A stretch of DNA of 64,000 bases from positions 1,178,001 to 1,242,000 of the forward strand of contig OZ251232.1 in assembly GCA_965240325.2 (NCBI GenBank), read 5' to 3'. Positions 56,540 to 64,000 of this stretch are shown here, piece after piece. The translations under genes were made by a program, and so were the position numbers. Within the stretch, counting starts at the first letter, position 1. Every line of letters starts with the position of its first letter. Below the pieces are notes generated by a model. The model did not search any database and had not been told where the DNA came from. It saw only the letters and a list, made by a program, of their open reading frames with translations. The stretch comes from Rebecca billardiae RCC1528. Taxonomy: Eukaryota; Haptophyta.

Positions 56540-57556
56540 ATGGCCGCGATTCGGCGGGCGTGGTGTCGGCGTTGGTTGCTGGTGACGGTGCTCCTCGCGC
56601 ACCAGCCAGCGGTGGCGGTGGCCGCCGCGGCGCGCGTGGTGGCCCGGACAGTGTCAGGCGTATCCATGAGCGCTCGCGCCTCGTTTGACCTGGGCAGCTT
56701 CTCCTCGCTGCTGAGGACGCGCGCAGTCGGCCGGCAGGTCGCCGCGTTTGCGGAGACGGACTCCACCATGCAGCGCGCGGCGGCCACGCTGCGCGAGCTC
56801 GGCCCGCGCGCGGCGCACGGCGCACTCGTCGTGGCAGACGCACAGACCGACGGCATCGGCCGCCGCGGGCGCAGCTGGCACTCCGCGCCCGGCGCCAATC
56901 TGCTCTTCTCGTGCGTGTGGGCGCCACCGCACCTCGAGGGCACACAACCGGCGGAGCTGATCGCGCACATGGTTCAGCTCAACCTGGCCGTGCCCGTGGC
57001 GGTGGCCAAGTCGTGCGAGGCCGCGGGCATCACTGACGCGCGCGTGAAGTGGCCAAACGACGTGTGGGCGCGTGGGCGCAAGCTGTCGGGCACAATCGTC
57101 GACTTTGACGGCACGAGCGCAGCGATCGTCGGCGTCGGGATCAACGTGAACGAGCTGACGCTGCAGAGCGACGACGCGGCAGGCGGATCGGGCGCAGGGC
57201 GCGGACCAGTCGTCTCGCCCATCTGCATCCGCGAGCTCCTCGGCAGCGCCGAGTCCGTGCCACGCGAGCCGCTGCTGGCCGGCGTGTGCAGCTCCCTGGA
57301 GGAGCTGATGGCGCTGGACATGCGCGCGCTGCTGGCCGAGTACAGCGCGCGCGACCTGCTGCGCGGCCGGCGGCTGCGCGTGCACCACGCGAGCCGCGAG
57401 GAGGCCGACCCGCGCGACTACGACGCGATCGCTCTGGGCGTCACGGACGGCGGGCTCCTGCGCGTCTCCCGCGGCTCTGAGGTGCTCGCCCTCTCGGGCG
57501 AGGAGATCTCAATCTCGCCGGAGGAGCTGCTCTCATCCGCTGTGAGACCTGAGTGA
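56540..57556 (+). CDS. Biotin protein ligase (holocarboxylase synthetase)
   Basis: 338 aa. Attaches biotin to carboxylases (acetyl-CoA, pyruvate and others) through biotinyl-AMP. The ligase domain starts at about residue 60 (FAETDSTMQRA). The adenylate loop GIGRRGRSWHSAPGANLLFS corresponds to BirA GRGRRGR.W. KWPNDVWARGRKLSGTIVD has the catalytic KWPND, and VGVGINVN closes the core. The C-terminal SH3-like domain follows (GVTDGGLLRVSRGSEVLAL). There is no N-terminal DNA-binding domain, so it is a mono-functional ligase. Residues 1-30 are a hydrophobic leader (RRWLLVTVLLAHQPAVAVA), and a second ATG at 56666 (MSARASF) would remove it. Organelle and cytosolic forms from one gene are possible. Single exon. 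Confidence 0.9.
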   Translation: MAAIRRAWCRRWLLVTVLLAHQPAVAVAAAARVVARTVSGVSMSARASFDLGSFSSLLRTRAVGRQVAAFAETDSTMQRAAATLRELGPRAAHGALVVADAQTDGIGRRGRSWHSAPGANLLFSCVWAPPHLEGTQPAELIAHMVQLNLAVPVAVAKSCEAAGITDARVKWPNDVWARGRKLSGTIVDFDGTSAAIVGVGINVNELTLQSDDAAGGSGAGRGPVVSPICIRELLGSAESVPREPLLAGVCSSLEELMALDMRALLAEYSARDLLRGRRLRVHHASREEADPRDYDAIALGVTDGGLLRVSRGSEVLALSGEEISISPEELLSSAVRPE

Positions 57557-57939
57557 CCGCCGGACCAACACGGTCGCAGTCAGTGTTACACGCGTAGTGA
57601 CTATCGCGCCATCAGAGGCGCGCGTTTGTGGAAGTGGGCGCCTGGCGGTGGCTGCTCGCGGACTGGTCAGGCGGCCGCGCCTGCTGACTACGCATAGAGC
57701 TCGATCCGCGGGCTCGTTTATATATACATATGGCATCATTTGATACATATCAGTATCGTCCGTGCTGTGAAGTGTGATATATGAATGAATCCGCCTGATG
57801 CTGATGATGGCGCGGACCGCCTATAATATAAAATGGCGGCGGCTAAATAAGTGGCACACAAATTGTCAACTTGCTATCCGAGTGACTACATACTCTTAAC
57901 GAGATCGAGTAGCTAGTGAGAAAGTCCGTGTGCTGAGAC
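57557..57939. other. Intergenic, no feature seen
   Basis: 383 bp between the convergent biotin ligase and EsV-1-7 genes, with an AT-rich middle (57715-57850). No gene. Confidence 0.55.
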
Positions 57940-59283
57940 TCATCGGGCCCTACTTCTCGGGACCCGCCTGGCCATCACCACAGGTCGTACATGCGACGAT
58001 GACGGCGTCGATACGACGCTGGCTGTGACCGCCATCGGCAGCTGCGGCAGACTCTGCAACCGCCGGCCGTGCCGCGCTGCGACGTCCGAGGCAGTGGCTG
58101 TTCTGCTAGTTGAGGCTTTGGCGTCGGTGCCCATGTCGTGCTCCCGCCGGCGCTTGTGCGCACCACTCCGAGTGTACTTCATGCCGGCCAGCTTGTGCAC
58201 AGCGCACCGGCTGGCGTGCGCGTCGCCCGGCATGCCGAACGCCGGCCGCGTAGAGCAGCCCTCGTGATCACACTTGGGGTTCTTCAGGTCGACCATGCCA
58301 GCCAGCTCGTGCGCAGCGCACCGGCTGGCGCGCGCGTCGCCCGGCATGCCGAACGAAGGCAGCTTGGTGCAGCCCTCGTGATCACACTTGCCGTGCTTCA
58401 GGTCGACCATGCCAGCCAGCTTGTGCGCAGCGCACCGGCTGGCGCGCGCGTCGCCCGGCATGCCGAACGAAGGCAGCTTGGTGCAGCCCTCGTGATCACA
58501 CTTGCCGTGCTTCAGGTCGACCATGCCAGCCAGCTTGTGCGCAGCGCACCGGCTGGCCCGCGCGTCGCCCGGCATGCCGAACACCGGCTGCGTAGTGCAG
58601 CCCTCGTGATCACACGTACGGCTCTTCATGTCAACCATGCCGGCCAGCTTGTGCGTAGCGCACCGGCTGGCGCGCGCGTCGCCCGGCATGCCGAACGCCG
58701 GCTGCGTAGTGCAGCCCTCGTGATCGCACTTGCGGTTCTTCACGTCCACCATGCCGGCCAGCTTGTGCGTAGCGCACCGGCTGGCGCGCCGCTCGCCCGG
58801 CATGCCAAAGTTAGGCCGCTTGGTACAGCCGGTGTGAGCACAGTTGGGGCACTTCACGTCAACCATGCCGGCCAGCTTGTGCGCAGCGCACCGGCTGGCC
58901 CGCGCGTCGCCCGGCATGCCGAATCCCGGCTGCGTAGTGCAGCCCTCGTGATCGCACTTGCGGCTCTTCACGTCCACCATGCCGGCCAGCTTGTGCGTAG
59001 CGCACCGGCTGGCGCGCCGCTCGCCCGGCATGCCAAAGTTAGGCCGCTTGGTACAGCCGGTGTGAGCACAGTTGGGGCTCTTCACGTTAACCATGCCGGC
59101 CAGCTTGTGCGCAGCGCACCGGCTGGCCCGCGCGTCGCCCGGCATGCCGAACGCCGGCTGCGTAGTGCAGCCCTCGTGATCGCACTTGCCGTGCGTCATG
59201 CTGCCGTGCAGGCCGCCCGCCCGTGAAACTGTGGCGGCGGCACAGGTTTCGTCGATCGGATGAGTCGCGCCACTCCCCAGCAT
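57940..59283 (-). CDS. EsV-1-7 cysteine-motif repeat protein, nine repeats
   Basis: 447 aa. Nine tandem 38-residue repeats (about 59184-58158) fit C-x4-C-x16-C-x2-H-x12 exactly, for example CDHEGC...FGMPGDARASRC..HKLAGMV. This is the EsV-1-7 motif, first named in an Ectocarpus virus and found in the brown-algal developmental regulator IMMEDIATE UPRIGHT. The Cys/His spacing suggests a zinc-binding fold; the molecular function is unknown. Repeats alternate in two flavours (CDHEGCTTQP and CAHTGCTKRP), and some are nearly identical in DNA, so recent expansion is likely. No signal peptide or membrane segment. The C-terminal tail is basic (HKRRREHD). The start at 59283 has other in-frame ATGs just downstream. 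Confidence 0.85.
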   Translation of the reverse strand: MLGSGATHPIDETCAAATVSRAGGLHGSMTHGKCDHEGCTTQPAFGMPGDARASRCAAHKLAGMVNVKSPNCAHTGCTKRPNFGMPGERRASRCATHKLAGMVDVKSRKCDHEGCTTQPGFGMPGDARASRCAAHKLAGMVDVKCPNCAHTGCTKRPNFGMPGERRASRCATHKLAGMVDVKNRKCDHEGCTTQPAFGMPGDARASRCATHKLAGMVDMKSRTCDHEGCTTQPVFGMPGDARASRCAAHKLAGMVDLKHGKCDHEGCTKLPSFGMPGDARASRCAAHKLAGMVDLKHGKCDHEGCTKLPSFGMPGDARASRCAAHELAGMVDLKNPKCDHEGCSTRPAFGMPGDAHASRCAVHKLAGMKYTRSGAHKRRREHDMGTDAKASTSRTATASDVAARHGRRLQSLPQLPMAVTASVVSTPSSSHVRPVVMARRVPRSRAR

Positions 59284-59854
59284 GGCTGCCTGTCCAGCGT
59301 GCTGCGTGGGCGTGGTTCAAGCGAGCCGTACCCCCATATGGCGGGAATCCGCACACTCGCGGTGCGGTTGTCGCGGCGCAGGTAGCCTCGCGGTCGCAGG
59401 TCGTCTGATGCGGCCCGGACCCGGCCTCGGTACAATCCCGCCGTGCACGCGCGGCCCAATAACGTACTATTTGTAACGTAGGGTGCTGCATTCATACGGA
59501 TTCCGCACGGTTTAGCTAAGGCCATGCAGCTTTTCCCGTAAGGCGCGACTCACGCCGACCGTGCCGGATCAGGCAGGGCGTGAGGCAACTTGGTAGAAAC
59601 ACTTTCGCCTCTCGCCACTCCGGCACAAAATCCGCATGGCGTCTGTCGGTCTGAGACTAATCGGGTGCCCGCTGAGGGGCTGACGAGTGAGTAGTGACGG
59701 GCCAGCCCGGTTGAATGGTATGAGTGCTGAGTGAGGCTTCTATAGAGAGAGAGAGAGAGAGAGAGGGGGAGGGAGGGGGGAGAGAGAGACCGTGAGAGGC
59801 CGGCGCATTCTCCGGGTCACGCGTGACCGTGTTAGTGCCGCGTACGAGTAGTAC

Positions 59855-59857
<3 letters not shown>

Positions 59858-59916
<59 letters not shown>
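59858..59916. repeat. (AT)n microsatellite 1
   Basis: Near-perfect alternating TA over about 59 bp, followed by an ATT-repeat tail. Each tract is self-complementary and cruciform-prone. Confidence 0.9.
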
Positions 59917-59918
<2 letters not shown>

Positions 59919-60170
59919 CTATATTAGTATTATTATTATTATTATATATACGCGTGGCGCCGTGTCACAGAAGTGCAGTGACGTGCGGCGCGCGGCCGCA
60001 CCGTGACCGCGGTTCGCGCTCGCAGTAGCTCCGCGACCGCCGGCGCCTGACGCCTGACGACGCTGAGTCATCGGCCCGTGATCCGTGCCATCTGGCTCCG
60101 AGGACAAGTCGTGACGTGATCTGATTGATCAGCTGCTGCGTGTCGCCCCTCATCAGGACGAGGTAGTTCG

Positions 60171-60173
<3 letters not shown>

Positions 60174-60242
<69 letters not shown>
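60174..60242. repeat. (AT)n microsatellite 2
   Basis: Near-perfect alternating TA over about 69 bp, 258 bp from the first tract. Confidence 0.9.
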
Positions 60243-60243
<1 letters not shown>

Positions 60244-60376
60244 CGCGAATATTATATTATGTCAATCAGATGACTGTACCTTGTCCTTGAAGCAGATGCA
60301 TATATATATCATGATATCGGCATCATCATTACTTGCTGCTGCTCGGACTGGTCGGACGCGCGCGCGCTGGCTGCTA

Positions 60377-63300
60377 CTACTTGGCAGCCTGCTCGCGGCC
60401 GAGCAGGTTGAGCAGCTTCTCCGTACCATTCTGCACGCCCTTGTGCTGGGCGTGCTGCGTGCGCGCGCGCTTGGCCCCGGCCTCCAGGCCCGCCGCGACG
60501 GCGGCGCGCTGGCGCGCGGCCGCGGCCGCGTCGCCGACCGGCCCCCAGACGATGTTGAACGCGGCCCAGACGGCCTCGTCCTGGACGGCGGCGACGGCGG
60601 TGTGCGCGTCCATCGCGCGCTTGAGCGCGGCGAGCGCGCCCGCGTCCGCCGCCTTCTGCGCGCGCGCGCGCCCCTGCGCGTTGTCGCCGACGCACACGTT
60701 GCGCAGCAGGCCGCACGCTGACTGCTGCACGGCGCTCACGGCGCGGTGCGCGTCCATCGCGCGCACCGCGGCGGCGAGCGCGCCGCCGTCGGCGGCGCGC
60801 TGCTTGCGCGCGAAGCCCGCCTCGCTCGAGCCGAAGCACAGGCTGTGCAGCGAGCGCAGCGCCTGCTCCTGCAGCAGCTTCTCCGCGCGGTGCGCATCGG
60901 CGGCGGCGAGCGCGGCGCGCATCGCGCCCGCGTCCACGGCCGCCTGCTTGCGCGCCTGCCCGGCCGCGTCGGTGCCGGAGACGACGTTGTTCACGGCCGC
61001 GCACGCCTCGGTGAGCACGCTCGCGACGGCGGCGTGCGCGTCCATCGCCCGGACGATGGCGGGCAGCACGCCCGCGTCCGCCGCCTGCTGCGCGCGCGCG
61101 CGCCCCGCCTGGTTGTCGCCGACGCACACGTTCCGAATCAGGCCGAGCGCCGCGTCCGCGACCGTGGTGTTCTGCGGGAAGGTGCCGAGCGCGCGCGTCG
61201 CCGCGGCGAAGGCGCCCCCGTCCGCCGCGCTCTGCTTGCGCGCGAAGGCGTGCTCGTTGGAGCCGAACACGACGGAGCGCAGCGCCCGGCAGCCCTGGTC
61301 CTGCACCGCCGAGCTGGCGTGGTGCTCGCGCAGCGCGGCGAGCATCGCGCGCAGCGCGCCCGCGTCCGTGGCAGCCTGCTTGCGCGCCAGCCCGGCCGCA
61401 TCCTGCCCAAACACGATGTTGCGCACCGCCCAGCAGCCCTGCTGCTGCACGCCCTCGTGCGCGCGGTGCGCGTCGAGCGCGCGCACGATCGGTGGGAGCA
61501 GACCCGCGTCGACCGCCACCTGCGCGCGCGCCGTCCCCGCCGCGTCGCTGCCCGCCACCACGTTGATGACTGCGCGGCAAATCTGCTCGCACAGGACCGC
61601 GTTGCCGGCGCCGTGCGCGTTGAGCGCGCGCGTAGCCATCCGCAGCACGCCCGCGTCGGCGGCGGCCTGCGAGCGGCCGAAGCCGGCGGCGTCCGAGCCG
61701 ATGCACAGCGAGTGCACGGCGCGGAACGCCTGCTCCTGCGCGCCCGCGCTGCCCGGCTGCTTCTCCATCACGCCGACGATGGCGGCGAGCGCGCCCGCCT
61801 CCACGGCGCGCTGCTTGCGGCCCAGGCCGGGCGGGTCTGATCCGTACACAATGTTTCGGAGGGCCCAGCAGCCGAGCTCGAGGAGCGAGGCGCGCTGGGT
61901 GAAGGCGTGTAGGGCCTTGAGCACCGCCTCGAGCGCGCCCGCCTCCGCCGCCGCCTGCTCCGTCCCCTTCGAGGTCGTCCGCTTCTTGATCTCGCCGAGC
62001 GCGGCCTCCGCCGCCGCGCCGTCGGCGGCGCGCGTCGCCGCGCCGAGCGTCGAGACCACCTGCTCCCAGCTCATCGCCGGCAGCTCGACGTTTGGCGGCG
62101 GCGCGGCGGCGCGGCGGCTGTTCATGCGGCCGAGCACGCCGCCCGCGCCGCCGCCCGCCGCCGCCGCGCTCGCGGGGCGCGCGGCCGAGCCCTCCGCCTC
62201 GGCGGCGCCGGCCGCGGCGCCGGCCGCGGCGCCGGCCTCCGCGCCCCCGCCTGCGCTCTGCTCGAGCAGCGCCTTCAGACGCGCCGCCTCGGCGCGCACG
62301 GCGCCCTCGGTGTGGGCGGCGATGGCGCGGGTCGCGGCGAGATACGCACCGGCGTGGGTCGCGTCGTGGCGGAGCAGTCCGACCTCGCGCGTCGCCGCCT
62401 CGCCGCCCGCGGGCTGCGCGGCGCACGCGTTGGCGAGCGCGGCGCACGCCGCCGCCTGCACACCCGCGTGCTTGGCGTGCGCAGCCATCGCGCTGGCGCA
62501 CGACTCGAACCCGCCGGCGGATGCGACAGCCTTGGCGCGGCTCACTGCGCGCATGCCGTCGCGCCCGGCGCACACGCCGGCGAGCACGCGGCACGCGCGC
62601 TCGGACACGTACGGCGCGTCCGCGTGCGCGCGCAGCACGCCCACCGCCGCGATGTGCGCCCCGACGTCCACGGCGGCGTCCCGCGAGCTCAGCCCGACGC
62701 AGCAGTCGGCGCCGAGCGCTCGGAGCGTGTCGGCGAGCCCGCCGTCGGAGCCGCTGAGCCGCTCGGCGGCGACCTCGAGCGCGCGCTGCGCCGCGATCGG
62801 CGAGGCGTCCTTGTCCGCCAGCGACTCGAGCTCCGCCGTCAGCGCCGACCAGTCCAGCGCGCGCAGCTCCGCGAGCGAGCGCGCCTGGCGCGGCGCGGCG
62901 GCGGCGCTATTCCCCGGAGCGCCCGCGCCGCCGTCCGCGCCGCCGTCGGCCGCGGCGGCGTGCGCGCCCAACGAGGAGATGGCGGCGGCGGCGTCGGCGT
63001 CGGCGCCGGGCGTGCTCGTCGAGCCGACGTACACGCTGCTCTCGCCCGCCTGCTGCGCCGCCGCGCGCTCGCCCAGCCGGCCGAGCGGCGCGAGCGCGGC
63101 GGGGCTCGGCTTGGGGCAGCTCGTGAGAATCTTCTCAATCCGGTCGCACAGCCGTCCGTCGACCGCCGGGCGGTGGGAGGGCTCGTGCGCCCACATCTCG
63201 CGCGTGAGCATGGCGAGCGTGGCGGGGCGCGCGGAGCCGGGCAGCTCGGGCCGCTTCTCCGCCGCCAGCGCCTTGAGCATCTGCCCCTCGCGCTTCCCCT

Positions 63301-64000
63301 CCCACGGCACCTTGCGCGTCAGAAGCTCAACAAACACCATCGCGAGTGAGTAGCAGTCGGCCTTCGCCCAGTCGAGCGGCGCGGCGCCGCGCTCGTCGTC
63401 GTCGTCGTGCAGCTCGGGCGCCATCCACGCGATCGTGCCCACCGCGCCCCGCGACGACGCCGCCGTGCTCGCGCGCACGCGCGCCAGCCCAAAGTCCGAC
63501 AGCTTGAGCGCGCCGTTGTCGGCGATCAGCACGTTGTGAGACTTGAGGTCGCGGTGGTACACGCCGCGCGCGTGGAGGAAGGTGAGCGCGCCGGACATCT
63601 CGAGCGCGCAGTGCGCGACAACGGCGTCGGGCAGCGCCGCGCGCGCGCTGCGCAGCAGGCCGAACAGGCTGCCGCTCGGCGCGAGCTCGAGCACGATGCA
63701 CGCGCTGCGCGCCTCGAGCGTGCACGCGCCAAACGCCTGCAGCACGTTGGGGTGGTGCAGCGCCTCGTGCGTGCCCACCTCGGCGCCGAGCTCGGAGAGG
63801 TCCGCGGTCGCGTCCACCTGCTTGATCGCCACGGGCACCGTGCCCCAGCGCCCCTCGTACACCTTGCCAAACCCGCCGTGCCCAATCAGCTCGCCGTACT
63901 TGAGATCGTTCGAGCCGATCTCCGTCCACGCGTGCGAGAGGGCCGCGGGGCGGGCGGAGAGGGCGACGGGGCGCGCGCTGTCCACGTTCGCGCCGCCGCC
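60377..64000 (-). CDS. TKL-type protein kinase with C-terminal ARM-like repeats, 5' partial
   Basis: At least 1,207 codons; the frame is open to the right edge and no ATG is visible before the kinase domain, so the start lies outside. The kinase domain (about residues 25-295) has a Gly-rich loop IGHGGFGKVYEG, VAIK, the catalytic loop HRDLKSHNVL, DFGLA, and an APE motif in IAWMAPEL. It should therefore be active, and the sequence is closest to tyrosine-kinase-like Ser/Thr kinases. A low-complexity linker follows, then helical repeats. The last ~500 residues comprise about ten repeats of roughly 48 residues with the pattern RNV..GSDAAG.ARKQAA.DAGAL...L.A...H (Armadillo-like). These probably form a protein-binding solenoid. 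The end at 60377 follows LLNLLGREQAAK. Confidence 0.85.
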   Translation of the reverse strand, partial: GGGANVDSARPVALSARPAALSHAWTEIGSNDLKYGELIGHGGFGKVYEGRWGTVPVAIKQVDATADLSELGAEVGTHEALHHPNVLQAFGACTLEARSACIVLELAPSGSLFGLLRSARAALPDAVVAHCALEMSGALTFLHARGVYHRDLKSHNVLIADNGALKLSDFGLARVRASTAASSRGAVGTIAWMAPELHDDDDERGAAPLDWAKADCYSLAMVFVELLTRKVPWEGKREGQMLKALAAEKRPELPGSARPATLAMLTREMWAHEPSHRPAVDGRLCDRIEKILTSCPKPSPAALAPLGRLGERAAAQQAGESSVYVGSTSTPGADADAAAAISSLGAHAAAADGGADGGAGAPGNSAAAAPRQARSLAELRALDWSALTAELESLADKDASPIAAQRALEVAAERLSGSDGGLADTLRALGADCCVGLSSRDAAVDVGAHIAAVGVLRAHADAPYVSERACRVLAGVCAGRDGMRAVSRAKAVASAGGFESCASAMAAHAKHAGVQAAACAALANACAAQPAGGEAATREVGLLRHDATHAGAYLAATRAIAAHTEGAVRAEAARLKALLEQSAGGGAEAGAAAGAAAGAAEAEGSAARPASAAAAGGGAGGVLGRMNSRRAAAPPPNVELPAMSWEQVVSTLGAATRAADGAAAEAALGEIKKRTTSKGTEQAAAEAGALEAVLKALHAFTQRASLLELGCWALRNIVYGSDPPGLGRKQRAVEAGALAAIVGVMEKQPGSAGAQEQAFRAVHSLCIGSDAAGFGRSQAAADAGVLRMATRALNAHGAGNAVLCEQICRAVINVVAGSDAAGTARAQVAVDAGLLPPIVRALDAHRAHEGVQQQGCWAVRNIVFGQDAAGLARKQAATDAGALRAMLAALREHHASSAVQDQGCRALRSVVFGSNEHAFARKQSAADGGAFAAATRALGTFPQNTTVADAALGLIRNVCVGDNQAGRARAQQAADAGVLPAIVRAMDAHAAVASVLTEACAAVNNVVSGTDAAGQARKQAAVDAGAMRAALAAADAHRAEKLLQEQALRSLHSLCFGSSEAGFARKQRAADGGALAAAVRAMDAHRAVSAVQQSACGLLRNVCVGDNAQGRARAQKAADAGALAALKRAMDAHTAVAAVQDEAVWAAFNIVWGPVGDAAAAARQRAAVAAGLEAGAKRARTQHAQHKGVQNGTEKLLNLLGREQAAK

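Larger units (their letters stand above)
59284..60376. other. Intergenic with GA and AT microsatellites
   Basis: A (GA)n/G-rich run lies at about 59743-59790 and two long (TA)n tracts at 59858-59916 and 60174-60242. The rest is unremarkable. It should contain the promoter of the EsV-1-7 gene and the kinase 3' end. Confidence 0.65.

Noticed and set aside
57940-59283. CRISPR-like array (regular ~114-bp repeats)
   Set aside because: The repeats are protein-coding EsV-1-7 units with no spacers; the genome is eukaryotic.
59858-60242. Paired TA tracts as a centromere or origin
   Set aside because: Simple microsatellites with no further supporting structure in the window.

Overview
This window is nuclear DNA from a GC-rich, plastid-bearing alga, most likely a haptophyte. 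It is not bacterial. Genes are broken by short spliceosomal introns (86-365 nt). Two proteins (FtsZ and a plastid terminal oxidase) carry N-terminal signal peptides, as expected for a secondary plastid. Codons are extremely GC-rich, with Gly, Ala and Pro homopolymers coded by (GGC/GCC)n runs. The gene set is eukaryotic: cullin, MAK16, the RME-8 endocytic DnaJ protein, a complex I 39-kDa subunit and a TKL kinase. The haptophyte placement is inference; a pelagophyte or similar alga is not excluded.

Layout, left to right. A Ser-Pro-rich frame enters from the left edge, followed by a 207-bp tandem repeat and two perfect hairpins. Next come a GT47 exostosin-like glycosyltransferase and about 2.6 kb of duplicated non-coding DNA. 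A block of mostly minus-strand genes follows: NRT2 nitrate transporter, a PPR-CCCH-TrmB fusion, a LON-domain protein, a PAS-domain protein and NDUFA9. NDUFA9 is divergent from a pentapeptide-repeat protein ending in a CaaX box. From 18.8 to 26.6 kb the DNA is rearranged and repeat-rich. It holds a broken copy of the 3' end of a DUF4126 gene, two tandem copies of an unknown gene family (one frameshifted), a copper type II monooxygenase, the intact DUF4126 gene, and a 64-bp element in exact inverted orientation about 6.4 kb apart. From 26.6 to 52 kb the window is gene-dense: RME-8 (six exons, about 2,864 aa), a small Cys-rich protein, MAK16, a cullin-1-like gene, a TMEM184/Ost-alpha-like membrane protein, a sulfotransferase, FtsZ, a second glycosyltransferase and a plastid terminal oxidase. 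The right end carries a KH/RS RNA-binding protein, a biotin protein ligase, a nine-repeat EsV-1-7 protein, AT microsatellites, and a kinase with ARM-like repeats that runs off the right edge.

Two window-wide patterns stand out. First, 10 of the 16 introns I could place begin GTGCG(C/T) and only one fits GTRAG; all end in AG, mostly CGCAG. Second, six gene pairs are head-to-head with start codons 114-308 bp apart, so shared bidirectional promoters are likely. There is no operon-like functional cluster. FtsZ and the terminal oxidase serve the plastid, NDUFA9 serves mitochondrial respiration, NRT2 nitrogen uptake, and the two glycosyltransferases and the sulfotransferase probably act on secreted or surface glycans in the Golgi.

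Exon joins were inferred by eye from conserved protein family sequence across frame changes plus GT/AG sites. None has transcript support here.
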